This document shows, piece after piece, positions 37,014 through 45,634 of a stretch of 64,000 bases of DNA. Positions within the stretch are counted from its first letter, which is position 1, and every line of letters begins with the position of its first letter. The notes beneath the pieces were generated by a model. The model ran no database searches. It was not told the origin of the DNA and saw only the letters and a list, made by a program, of their open reading frames with translations. Made by a program: the position numbers and the translations under genes. The DNA is from CAYSDL01 sp964429875 (lineage in GTDB: Bacteria > Fidelibacterota > Marinisomatia > SCGC-AAA003-L08 > D37C17). The DNA is taken from assembly GCA_964429875.1 (NCBI GenBank), contig CAYSDL010000001.1:23098-87097 (forward strand). Reading direction: 5' to 3'.

Positions 37014-37513
37014 CTTAAAACTTTCTTTAAATAAATATTTAGTATTTTCTGGTGGCACTCAAATGCTAAATCGGGGCAATTATCAATATTAAATAACTTA
37101 GCACTCAATGCATCATCCCCAGCTTTTAAATTACTCCAGTTATCAATTTTTATTTCTACACCTATTAAAAGAATATCTCCAAAAACTGAATTAAAGTGTG
37201 AGCAATTACCCAATAATTTAACAAATTTTCCATTTAAATTAGTTTCTTCCTTTAATTCTCTTAATGCTCCGTTTTCTAATGTTTCACCTAACTCTAAAAA
37301 ACCACCTGGAAGCCCCCATTCTCCTTTGCCTGGATCAAAAGCTCTTTGTACAAGTAATATCATATTATCTTTTGGGCATATTAATGTTGCAGTAGGCTTA
37401 GGGTTTTGATAATGAATGCTACTGCAATTCTTACAATGATATCTTCTATCTCCATCAATAAAACCAAAGCTATTTTTTTTACCGCAAGTTGAGCAATAAA
37501 CTAATTTTTTCAT
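37010..37513 (-). CDS. Nudix hydrolase with N-terminal zinc ribbon
   Basis: This 167-residue protein has a four-Cys zinc ribbon at the N terminus (YCSTCGKKN... YHCKNCSS, residues ~7-30). It is followed by a Nudix domain with the full box GGFLELGETLENGALRELKEETNL (GX5EX7REUXEEXGU). The architecture recalls NudC-type NADH pyrophosphatases and ADP-ribose/NTP hydrolases, but the protein is short and the NudC C-terminal SQPWPFPxS motif is absent. Substrate unknown. It is the first gene of a four-gene minus-strand operon, divergent from the PfkB kinase. Confidence 0.88.
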   Translation of the reverse strand: MKKLVYCSTCGKKNSFGFIDGDRRYHCKNCSSIHYQNPKPTATLICPKDNMILLVQRAFDPGKGEWGLPGGFLELGETLENGALRELKEETNLNGKFVKLLGNCSHFNSVFGDILLIGVEIKIDNWSNLKAGDDALSAKLFNIDNCPDLAFECHQKILNIYLKKVLR

Positions 37514-37581
37514 ATATTCTTATGTTAGTATATATTAACCTAACTAATTTATAATGAACATAAAATAAAAAATATCTCTAA

Positions 37582-38472
37582 ATGTCTGATTTAAAAGAAA
37601 TAGTAGCAGTAGGTTCCATAGCTTTTGATTCTATTGAAACACCTAAAGGAAAAAGGGATCATATATTAGGAGGCTCATCAACATATTTTGGTGTGGCATC
37701 TTCTTTATTTACAAAAGTTAATCTAATTGGTGTTGTAGGTAGTGATTTTTCTAATAATGAATGGAAATTATTTGAAAAATATAATATTGATACGTCTTCA
37801 ATTGAAATTGCAGATGGAAATACATTTAGTTGGGGTGGTAAATACAATAAAGATTATTCTTCTAGAGAAACTCTTTTTACAAATTTAGGTGTTTTTGAAA
37901 ATTTTAAGCCAAAAGTTAATTCTAAGTATAAAAACCCAATTTTATATTTAGGAAATATTCAACCACAATTACAATTTGATGTTATAAATAAAATTAAGGA
38001 TCCATTATTAATTGCAGCAGATTCAATGAATCTCTGGATTGATTTATTTCCTAAAGATGTTTGGAGGCTTATAACTAAAGTAAATATTTTTATGTTAAAT
38101 GATGAAGAAGCATTTCAATTAACTGGAGAAAAAAATTTAGAGAATATAATAGCTCAGTTTTTATCGCTTGGTCCAAAAATTGTAATTATAAAAATGGGTG
38201 GAGATGGATGTTTAGTTGCCTATGATAACAAAATTGAGCATGTTTCTATTGTCCCTGATACACCAGTTTTTGATCCTACGGGTGCTGGTGATAGTTTTGC
38301 TGGAGGTCTTTTAGGTTATATTGCAAAGCACGGTATATCTGACCCAACTCAAGCAGCTGCTTATGGCAGTGCAGTTGCATCATTCACTGTTTCTGGATTT
38401 GGACTTGAAAATCTTGTTAAGATGAATAAAGCGAATCTAGCTACTAAAATAGAAAAAATTAAAATTTCATGA
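37582..38472 (+). CDS. PfkB family sugar/nucleoside kinase
   Basis: This 296-residue protein matches PfkB kinases. It has the N-terminal VAVGSIAFDSIETPKG, GGSSTYFGVASSLF (the di-Gly substrate loop), IIKMGGDGCLVAY, and the C-terminal signature DPTGAGDSFAGGLLGY with the catalytic Asp. It resembles the adenosine kinase/ribokinase branch; the substrate cannot be fixed. The yggT ATG overlaps its TGA stop by 4 bases. Confidence 0.88.
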   Translation: MSDLKEIVAVGSIAFDSIETPKGKRDHILGGSSTYFGVASSLFTKVNLIGVVGSDFSNNEWKLFEKYNIDTSSIEIADGNTFSWGGKYNKDYSSRETLFTNLGVFENFKPKVNSKYKNPILYLGNIQPQLQFDVINKIKDPLLIAADSMNLWIDLFPKDVWRLITKVNIFMLNDEEAFQLTGEKNLENIIAQFLSLGPKIVIIKMGGDGCLVAYDNKIEHVSIVPDTPVFDPTGAGDSFAGGLLGYIAKHGISDPTQAAAYGSAVASFTVSGFGLENLVKMNKANLATKIEKIKIS

Positions 38473-38705
38473 CTGCTACATTAATATACTTTGTTTTTGA
38501 AATATTGAATCTTGTTTTAATTATTAGAATTATTTTATCATGGATTCCTCATAATAGATACCATCCAATCATTAGTTTTATTTATGATATAACAGAACCA
38601 ATATTAAAGCCATTTAGAAATATGATTGATCCAATCCAGGGGATAGATATTTCACCTATAATTGTATTTATTTTACTTAGATTTCTTAGAAATTTGATTA
38701 TATAA
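38469..38705 (+). CDS. YggT family membrane protein
   Basis: This 78-residue protein has two hydrophobic helices and the family hallmark IILSWIPHNRYHPIISFIYDITEPILKPFRNMIDP. YggT-like proteins are linked to membrane and cell-division or osmotic functions in diverse bacteria and plastids; the mechanism is unclear. It is coupled to the kinase gene by ATGA. Confidence 0.85.
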   Translation: MTATLIYFVFEILNLVLIIRIILSWIPHNRYHPIISFIYDITEPILKPFRNMIDPIQGIDISPIIVFILLRFLRNLII

Positions 38706-38747
38706 AATATATTTGAAAATTAACTGTTTAATGTTAGATTCATCTCT

Positions 38748-39386
38748 ATGAAGTATTTTTTATATATCTTATTATTTTCATTTTCATTTTTTGCACAAGA
38801 CTGCCCTGAAGGATATGTTAATGATATTTCTGGAGAAGACTGTATCCCAGAACTATTCTTCCATAATACTTCAATCCTGCAAGCATTTTATTATTTTATC
38901 AATGTTAGTATTAATAGTGCTCCAGTAGATAATGACGATTGGGTTGCTGCATTTAATGAAGATGTTTGTATAGGTGCAAGAAAATGGGATATAACTCAAT
39001 GTGGCAATCAAATTTGTGAAGTCCCCGTTTTGGGTGATTCAGGAGATAATAGTACAGATGGTTATATCTCTAATGGAGAGGTCCCAATATTTAAGATTTT
39101 TGATGCATCTGATAATGTTTATTATAATGCTATTCCATCAGAAAATGTCCCATGGCAAATTTCTGGAGTCTCAATAATTGATTTATTAGAAGCTCAAATT
39201 TCAGAGTGCCCTGAAAGTATTGAAGGAGATTTAAATTTGGATAATATTACTAATATCTTAGATATTGTTTTACTTGTTAATTGTATTCTTTCAGATAATT
39301 GTAATAATTGTTTTGATTTAAACTATGATAATGAAATTAATATTATAGATATAGTAACATTAGTGAATTTTATTCTTAATTTTTAA
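38748..39386 (+). CDS. Small secreted protein with dockerin-like C terminus
   Basis: This 212-residue protein has a signal peptide (~1-17, ending FFAQ). A first part begins CPEGYVNDISGEDCIPE (two Cys) and continues as a compact beta-rich domain (ASDNVYYNAIPSENVPWQISG). It ends in two dockerin-like repeats at ~160-212 (GDLNLDNITNILDIV and DLNYDNEINIIDIV), with extra Cys between them. No catalytic motif is seen. It could be a surface or matrix component that shares the anchoring route of the proteases. Its stop abuts the stop of the convergent GltB-like gene. Confidence 0.75.
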   Translation: MKYFLYILLFSFSFFAQDCPEGYVNDISGEDCIPELFFHNTSILQAFYYFINVSINSAPVDNDDWVAAFNEDVCIGARKWDITQCGNQICEVPVLGDSGDNSTDGYISNGEVPIFKIFDASDNVYYNAIPSENVPWQISGVSIIDLLEAQISECPESIEGDLNLDNITNILDIVLLVNCILSDNCNNCFDLNYDNEINIIDIVTLVNFILNF

Positions 39387-40979
39387 TTATAATGATGGAA
39401 TAAAACTATTTTCATTTGCTAGTGTAAAAATCTGAGCCATATTTTCAGGAATTTTTCCTTCAAGAAATGATCCAACTTTAACTATAGGGTATATTTCATC
39501 AAATCTTTTAACTTCAGTATGACTGACTCTTCTATTTATATCATATCTGTTTAAATCTTCCATTTTCGAATGGCCAGTTGCAGAAAGTAAGTCTATTACA
39601 CTATTTACTGTTTTCTCATGATATTTTGCTACTCTAATGTATTTATCATTAACATTAAGACCTTTTACTAAATTGGGATCTTGTGTAGCTACTCCTGTTG
39701 GACAAATATTTTTATTACATTCTAAAGCTTGTATACAACCAAGTGCAAGCATCATTGCTCTCGCACTACTAACCATATCAGCTCCAAGAGCAGCATTTTT
39801 GATTATATTAAAACCTGTAATTACTTTACCGCTTGCAATTATTTTAATATTTTTTTTCAGATCAAATCCATTTAAACAATCAGCAACAAAAGATAACCCA
39901 TCATTTAATGGCATCCCTATAGAATTAGAATATTCAAGTGGAGCTGCACCAGTTCCACCTTCTCCTCCATCTACAGTAATAAAGTCTGGATAAATTTTAG
40001 TCTGAGATATAGCTTTACAAATTCCAATAAATTCAATTTTGTTTCCAACGCAAAGCTTGAATCCAACAGGTTTCCCATTTGAATTCTTTCTTAAAGTTTG
40101 CAAAAACTCAAGTAATTGAATAGGTGTAGTAAAAGCACTATGAAATGGTGAAGAAATTACAGGATTATAGGGTTTAACTCCTCTTATCTTTGCAATCTCA
40201 GGTGTATTTTTTTTGCCAGGCAATATTCCCCCATGGCCTGGTTTTGCTCCTTGGGATAATTTAACTTCAATCATTTTGACTGCATTATTAGAAACATTAT
40301 CTTTATAATGGTCCCTACAAAAGTTTCCTTCTTTATTTCTACATCCAAAATATCCAGTCCCAATTTGCCATATTAAATCACCTTTATGTTTTAAATGATA
40401 AGGGCTAATACCTCCCTCACCAGTATTATGAGCAAAATTCCCATGTTTTGCCCCTTTGTTTAAAGCTTCTATTGCATTTTTACTTAAAGAACCATAGCTC
40501 ATAGCAGAAATATTTAATATACTTGCATTGTAATTTTGAGAACAATCAGGACCACCGACATTTACTCTTAAATCATTTTCTAAATCTTTGACATCTTTTG
40601 CACTTATTGAATGATTCATCCACTCATATCCTACACCATCTACATTTAATTGTGTACCAAATGGAGTTGTTGCAATATCCCCTTTTGCTCTTTGATATAC
40701 CAGTGATCTATGTATTCTAGAAATAGGGGTTCCATCAATATCAGATTCTACAAAATATTGATATATTTTTGGTCTTAAAAATTCCATAAAATATCTACCC
40801 CAACCAAAAACTGGAAAATTTCTAAGCATAGAATGTTTTTTTTGAAACATATCATGTATGCCAATTACTAAATATGGACCTAAAACAATTAATGTCCATA
40901 AACCAGATTGCCAATATTTAAAAAACAATAGCTCAATTAAAATAATTGCATAGATAGATAGTATAAATATTTTTCTCAT
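39387..40979 (-). CDS. FMN-binding glutamate synthase-like protein (GltB central/FMN domain)
   Basis: This 530-residue protein has two membrane helices at the N terminus (~3-42). It is followed by the FMN-binding half of glutamate synthase: NISAMSYGSLSKNAIEALN, HNTGEGGISPYH, EVKLSQGAKPGHGG, DGGEGGTGAAPLEYSNSIGMP and CIQALECNKNICPTGVATQDP. The three Cys in the last motif fit a [3Fe-4S] cluster. The glutaminase domain is missing. It belongs to the membrane-attached glutamate-synthase-related family, whose substrate is often uncertain. It is a single gene with flanking genes on the opposite strand. Confidence 0.88.
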   Translation of the reverse strand: MRKIFILSIYAIILIELLFFKYWQSGLWTLIVLGPYLVIGIHDMFQKKHSMLRNFPVFGWGRYFMEFLRPKIYQYFVESDIDGTPISRIHRSLVYQRAKGDIATTPFGTQLNVDGVGYEWMNHSISAKDVKDLENDLRVNVGGPDCSQNYNASILNISAMSYGSLSKNAIEALNKGAKHGNFAHNTGEGGISPYHLKHKGDLIWQIGTGYFGCRNKEGNFCRDHYKDNVSNNAVKMIEVKLSQGAKPGHGGILPGKKNTPEIAKIRGVKPYNPVISSPFHSAFTTPIQLLEFLQTLRKNSNGKPVGFKLCVGNKIEFIGICKAISQTKIYPDFITVDGGEGGTGAAPLEYSNSIGMPLNDGLSFVADCLNGFDLKKNIKIIASGKVITGFNIIKNAALGADMVSSARAMMLALGCIQALECNKNICPTGVATQDPNLVKGLNVNDKYIRVAKYHEKTVNSVIDLLSATGHSKMEDLNRYDINRRVSHTEVKRFDEIYPIVKVGSFLEGKIPENMAQIFTLANENSFIPSL

Positions 40980-41048
40980 AGATTATTTATATTTAATAAT
41001 GAATTATATAAAATATAATCAAAAAATTAGAATAAAAATGAGGTTAAA

Positions 41049-43061
41049 ATGATTTTATTAAATTTGATTTTATTTACAACATTTTGTTATACATCAGATA
41101 CGTACTTAGATAAAAACCATTTTTTTTATCAGTTTACTCAAAGTGATAAAGAACAATATAATAATGATGTTATTCAATTTCTTTATTCTAATAATATCTT
41201 AGATTTTAATGTTTCTTTTGATATTTCAGAAAATATTGATCCTATAACAGGTATAAAACATTATAATTTTTCTCAAAAATATCATGAGATTGAAGTTTTT
41301 GGAAAGAGTATTAAGTTACATTTTAACATATTAGGCCATCCCTCTTCATTATCAAATAATTTTTTTACAGGATTTTTTAATAGCTCTATTCCTTCAATCA
41401 TAGAAAAAGAAGCAAAAGATATTGTAAAATTTGATTTTAATTTAGAAAATGCAATTTTTAGGAATATCAAATTAATCTATTATGTAGATGAAAATGCTAA
41501 ATTAATGTATCATATTGATGCAATTACATATTCTAATGCTATACGATATTTAGTAGATGCTCATACTGGAGAAATTATAAAAAAATGGCCTTTGATTTTT
41601 GATGATGGTCCAGTAATCGGAAGTGGAGAGAATTTACTAGGAGAATCAGTGGATGAACTTAATATTTATGAAGGGATGACATTTAATCCTACTGGAGATT
41701 TAATAACTCCATACTTAGTTTGTGAACAGTATTGTTTTGATTATGGTGACTGTGGAGGTTCCTCAAATTCTGGTTGTAATATCACACCACAACAAGGGGG
41801 CTGTCCTGAAAATTATGTAGAGGATTGTAATGGAGATTGTTTTCATGAATGGTATTTGCAATTTCCAGGTGTAGGCAATGGATTTTGTAATGATCCATGG
41901 ATTAATGTTGATGATGATCAAATCACAGGTGGATTATATAATATGGTAGATGTAAGTAATATAGATACAGGTACAATTTTTACTATTAATTCATATGGGG
42001 GTTTTTATGAGAATTTATCTTATGTAAATTCAAATGACATTATTTTTGATTCTAATGTTGCCTCTTTATCTCATGCAGCTGGAGTAAGTGCACATGATTA
42101 TCAAAGAAAAACATTAGATTATTATTGGAATTACCATGGATATGCTGGTCCTGACGGTAATGGGAAACGCTCAATATCTGTAATTAATTATGGTAGTGGT
42201 GGAGGTATAAGTCAAAATAATGCATTTTATAATGCAGGGTTAGATGCATTTAGCTATGGAATTGCAGGTGGAGCATACAGACCCTTTTGCGCTGCTCAAG
42301 ATATTGTTGCTCATGAATTCACTCATGCATTTACTGCTCATACATCAGGTTTAATATATGAAAATCAATCTGGAGCTATGAATGAATCAATGTCAGATGT
42401 ATTTGGATATTTTGTAGAAGCAGAATTTCAAAATGGTGGAGATTGGACTGAAGGTGAAGATATACGTATTAATGGTGGAGCAAGTAGGTCATTTTCTGAC
42501 CCTCCAACATATGGAGATCCTGATAATATTAATCACCCATATTATGTCCCATTTTCAAATAATCCAGATATGTTCACAAATGATAATGGAGGAGTGCATA
42601 GCAACAGTGGTATAACAAATAAAATTTTATATTTAGTAGTGCAAGGAGATGAGCACTATGGAATTCAAGTAGACCCATTAGATGAAGATATAAATATAGC
42701 TAGAAATATAGCATCTGATATCTGGTTTAATTGGAATAAATATTATCTTTCTCCTGAAGATGATTTTGAAATTGGGAGAGAAAAAATGTTGCAAGTAGCC
42801 ATAGATTTGTTTCCAAATAATACTCCTATTTTTCAAACTATATGTAATGCCTGGGCTTCAGTAGGCCTTGGTAATCCACTATTTTCAGGAGATGTTAATA
42901 ATGATGAAATTATTAATGTGCAGGATATAATTATTATAATAGGATTTATTTTAGGTACAATGTCTCCTGATGAAAATCAATTATTTGTTGGAGATTTAAA
43001 TTTTGATGGTATTATAGATATTTTAGACATTGTATTAATAATAAATATTATTTTTGAATAA
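41049..43061 (+). CDS. Secreted M4 (thermolysin-like) metalloprotease with dockerin-like C terminus
   Basis: This 670-residue protein starts with a signal peptide and an FTP/PepSY propeptide (~30-190). The catalytic domain carries HEFTH (422-426) and MNESMSDVFGYF with the third zinc ligand Glu ~446, plus GGVHSNSGITNKILYL. Between propeptide and catalytic domain is an odd Cys-rich insert (~220-285; VCEQYCFDYGDCGG, CPENYVEDCNGDC). The C terminus holds two dockerin-like repeats (GDVNNDEIINVQDII and GDLNFDGIIDILDIV). It is an extracellular protease. The following lipoprotein, which has similar Cys-rich repeats, starts one base after its stop. Confidence 0.93.
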   Translation: MILLNLILFTTFCYTSDTYLDKNHFFYQFTQSDKEQYNNDVIQFLYSNNILDFNVSFDISENIDPITGIKHYNFSQKYHEIEVFGKSIKLHFNILGHPSSLSNNFFTGFFNSSIPSIIEKEAKDIVKFDFNLENAIFRNIKLIYYVDENAKLMYHIDAITYSNAIRYLVDAHTGEIIKKWPLIFDDGPVIGSGENLLGESVDELNIYEGMTFNPTGDLITPYLVCEQYCFDYGDCGGSSNSGCNITPQQGGCPENYVEDCNGDCFHEWYLQFPGVGNGFCNDPWINVDDDQITGGLYNMVDVSNIDTGTIFTINSYGGFYENLSYVNSNDIIFDSNVASLSHAAGVSAHDYQRKTLDYYWNYHGYAGPDGNGKRSISVINYGSGGGISQNNAFYNAGLDAFSYGIAGGAYRPFCAAQDIVAHEFTHAFTAHTSGLIYENQSGAMNESMSDVFGYFVEAEFQNGGDWTEGEDIRINGGASRSFSDPPTYGDPDNINHPYYVPFSNNPDMFTNDNGGVHSNSGITNKILYLVVQGDEHYGIQVDPLDEDINIARNIASDIWFNWNKYYLSPEDDFEIGREKMLQVAIDLFPNNTPIFQTICNAWASVGLGNPLFSGDVNNDEIINVQDIIIIIGFILGTMSPDENQLFVGDLNFDGIIDILDIVLIINIIFE

Positions 43062-43062
43062 T

Positions 43063-43923
43063 ATGGATATTAAAAATAAAATATTATTTTTATTTGTTCT
43101 ATTTCATATCTCATGTGATAATCCTTTAACACAAAATGAAGATTTCCACTGCATTGTTGATTATAATGGTTTTTATGATGATTGCGGTATTTGTTCTGGA
43201 GGATCATCAGGTCATATTGCTAATAGTGAAAAAGATTGTAATGATGAATGTGGTGGAACCGCAGTTATTGATGCTTGCGGATTATGTAATGGGGATGGGA
43301 CCTCATGCGATGATGAGTGCGAAAATTTCGGGTGTGATAATGTATGTGATAGCGGACTAATAAATGATGATTGTGGTTTATGTAATGGAGATAATTCAGA
43401 TAAAGATTTGTGTGGTATTTGCTTTGGTGATAATAATAGCTGTAATATAGGTTTAATAACACTATCCGAATGGCATTTTTCAGAAATTCATTTTTGGAAT
43501 AACTCTGATTGTAATGGTTTCCCCTACACCTCTTTTTATGATTATATTTGTCTTGAAAATGAATGCTATGATTATCAAATAAATTTTTATTTTGATGCAA
43601 ATGATGGTTCCTATAGTTTCTTACAAATCAATAAAACATGGGATGCTAATTCTTTTAATAATGTAACTGAAGATATTATAAATGGAATATGGTACTTTGA
43701 GGACTCAGCTCTTTGTCTTGATTATGATAGTATAGAATTAGAAGACAATTGTTATGAAATGATTGAATTTGAAAATACTTTTTTTGACTGTGAAATAAAT
43801 ATAGAAAACTGTGTTAATAACATAGTTAGTTTTTCAAACATGAATGATATCGAAAATACATGTTCACTAGAAAAATATGATACAATAAATAATATATCAA
43901 CAAATAAAAAGTTTCCAAATTAA
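43063..43923 (+). CDS. Cys-rich lipoprotein with DxCGxCNGD repeats
   Basis: The 286-residue product starts at the ATG at 43063; an upstream TTG at 43054 would lie inside the M4 gene. It has a lipoprotein signal with lipobox FHISC. Residues ~25-130 hold tandem Cys/Asp/Gly-rich repeats of type DACGLCNGDGTSC and DDCGLCNGDNS, probably disulfide- and metal-stabilised. The C-terminal half is a beta-rich, acidic domain with further Cys. No enzyme motif is visible. It probably sits on the cell surface; coupling to the M4 protease suggests a partner or anchor, which is inference. Confidence 0.7.
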   Translation: MDIKNKILFLFVLFHISCDNPLTQNEDFHCIVDYNGFYDDCGICSGGSSGHIANSEKDCNDECGGTAVIDACGLCNGDGTSCDDECENFGCDNVCDSGLINDDCGLCNGDNSDKDLCGICFGDNNSCNIGLITLSEWHFSEIHFWNNSDCNGFPYTSFYDYICLENECYDYQINFYFDANDGSYSFLQINKTWDANSFNNVTEDIINGIWYFEDSALCLDYDSIELEDNCYEMIEFENTFFDCEINIENCVNNIVSFSNMNDIENTCSLEKYDTINNISTNKKFPN

Positions 43924-43934
43924 AAGACAATACA

Positions 43935-45074
43935 ATGAATGAATATTATTTAACATGCCCAAGAGGTCTTGAGGATATTACTTCTTCAGATATTTCAACA
44001 TATTTAGACAAACCCGCGACACCTGATAAAGGTGGAGTTTTTTTTAGTGGAAGTTTAAAGGATATGTATACTATTAATATGTACTCTAGAACAGGGATGT
44101 TTGTTTTAAAAAAATTATTTTTTCTTGAAGCAAATAATTATAATGATTTGTATAAAAAAATATTTGAATATCCATGGCATAAAATAATTAATTCAAAAAA
44201 AACATTTTCTATTAGGTCAAAAATAAACTCTGATCTTTATACCAATTCTAATTTTACAACATTAAAAATTAAAGATGGAATTGTTGATTCAATTAAAAAT
44301 AAATTAGGGACAAGACCATCGATTGATAGATATAATCCAAATATAAGATTTTTTATTTTTATAAATAATAATAAAGTAAAAATATATATGGATAGTTCTG
44401 GGGATCCTTTATTTATGAGGGGATACAGAACTAAAATTCATAAAGCTGCCTTAAATGAATCTCTAGCTGCTGGTTTAGTGCTTCATAGTAGTTGGAATAA
44501 AAAAGATAATTTTTATGATATTATGTGCGGATCTGGAACTATCCCAATTGAAGCTGCTTTAATTGCATTTAATATTCCTCCAAGAATTTTAAGAGATGAA
44601 TATGCATTTAAGAAATGGGATGACTATGATAGTCAACTTTGGGAATCTTTAAAAAAAAATGCTAAGAGCAATATCAATTTAGATGATAAAATTAAAATTT
44701 ATGGATCAGATATTCTTGGAAAGAATATTGATTTATGTATTCAAAGCTTAGAAAAACTTGATCTTATGGACAGAGTTAAATTTTCAAAAAAAGATTTAAA
44801 TGATTTTTCTCCAGATTCAAATTCGGGAACAATTATTATAAATCCTCCTTATGGAGAAAGAATTGGTGAACAGTTTAATCTAAAATTATTATATAAGCAA
44901 TTAGGTGATAAATTTAAAAAAGATTGTTCTGGCCATGATGCTTATGTTTTTACAGGAAATCCAAATTTATCAAAACAAATTGGTCTTAGAACAAAAAAAA
45001 GAATAATTTTAAAAAATGGGACAATTGATTGCAGACTTCTTTTTTATCCAATGCAATCAGGTTCATATAAATAA
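43935..45074 (+). CDS. RlmL/YcbY-like 23S rRNA guanine-N2 methyltransferase
   Basis: This 379-residue protein has a THUMP domain (~55-160) followed by a Rossmann methyltransferase with MCGSGTIPIEAALIAFNIPPR (motif I) and the N6/N2-guanine motif INPPYGERIGE (motif IV). KIYMDSSGDPLFMRGYRTKIHKAALNESLAAGLV is typical of the RlmL N-terminal methyltransferase and its stand-alone homologues. It most likely makes m2G in 23S rRNA. E. coli RlmL is a fusion with RlmK; that half is absent here, as in many phyla. Confidence 0.87.
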   Translation: MNEYYLTCPRGLEDITSSDISTYLDKPATPDKGGVFFSGSLKDMYTINMYSRTGMFVLKKLFFLEANNYNDLYKKIFEYPWHKIINSKKTFSIRSKINSDLYTNSNFTTLKIKDGIVDSIKNKLGTRPSIDRYNPNIRFFIFINNNKVKIYMDSSGDPLFMRGYRTKIHKAALNESLAAGLVLHSSWNKKDNFYDIMCGSGTIPIEAALIAFNIPPRILRDEYAFKKWDDYDSQLWESLKKNAKSNINLDDKIKIYGSDILGKNIDLCIQSLEKLDLMDRVKFSKKDLNDFSPDSNSGTIIINPPYGERIGEQFNLKLLYKQLGDKFKKDCSGHDAYVFTGNPNLSKQIGLRTKKRIILKNGTIDCRLLFYPMQSGSYK

Positions 45075-45084
45075 AAGGGAAAAG

Positions 45085-45618
45085 ATGATTCAAAAAGTTA
45101 GTTTAATAATGATTAATCTTATATTTGGTAGCATGGTATTATGCAGTTATTATATAGGACTAAATAAAGAACCAGAGCTAAGCTTAAAACTATGGGGAGG
45201 AGTCCCAACTATTTTACAACCTATTATTATAGGTAGTATGTTTATATCTGCTTTAGGTTATTTTTTTTTCACATATAATTTTTTAGTAAATGTAAATGTA
45301 GAGAATGTATTGTTCTTAAATAAATTCAATTATTGGTATTTACATGTTGCTTATCTCTTAATTCTTATACCCTCAATGTTTTGGATAGACCTTACATTTA
45401 AATATATGAAATCTAGTACTACTTTTGATTGGTATGTAGTTGTTGGAGTTTTATTTTGTGTTGCTATAGCCTCAATAGTTTTATTTTTATTTACAGTGGA
45501 TGTGAATTCTGAAGATATAACATTCATATATTTATCATCTGTAATAGGAGCATCTTTTTTTGTTTTTCACACATTTTTTTTAGATGGATTAATTTGGACA
45601 GTATTTTTTAATAGATAG
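45085..45618 (+). CDS. Membrane protein of unknown function
   Basis: From the ATG at 45085, which has an AAAAGGGAAAAG ribosome-binding stretch just upstream, the product has 177 residues. A longer frame from 45016 would overlap the methyltransferase by 59 bases and has a charged N terminus, so it is less likely. It has about five membrane helices (at ~8-25, 45-65, 80-103, 115-137 and 145-165). No family is recognised. Confidence 0.6.
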   Translation: MIQKVSLIMINLIFGSMVLCSYYIGLNKEPELSLKLWGGVPTILQPIIIGSMFISALGYFFFTYNFLVNVNVENVLFLNKFNYWYLHVAYLLILIPSMFWIDLTFKYMKSSTTFDWYVVVGVLFCVAIASIVLFLFTVDVNSEDITFIYLSSVIGASFFVFHTFFLDGLIWTVFFNR

Positions 45619-45634
45619 CTTTAATAATAATTAA

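Noticed and set aside
36612..37058. Longer start for the AroQ-like gene at 37058
   Set aside because: The extra 15 residues (MPPENTKYLFKESFK) precede the conserved LLIIHGPNLN start and overlap the Nudix gene by 49 bases. The ATGA start at 37013 fits better.
43136..43600. Frames on both strands inside the Cys-rich lipoprotein gene
   Set aside because: They are shadows of the repetitive TGT/GAT codons; only the lipoprotein frame has a signal peptide and regular repeats.
45016..45084. Longer start for the membrane protein at 45085
   Set aside because: It overlaps the methyltransferase gene by 59 bases and has a non-membrane N terminus; the ATG at 45085 has a purine-rich ribosome binding site.
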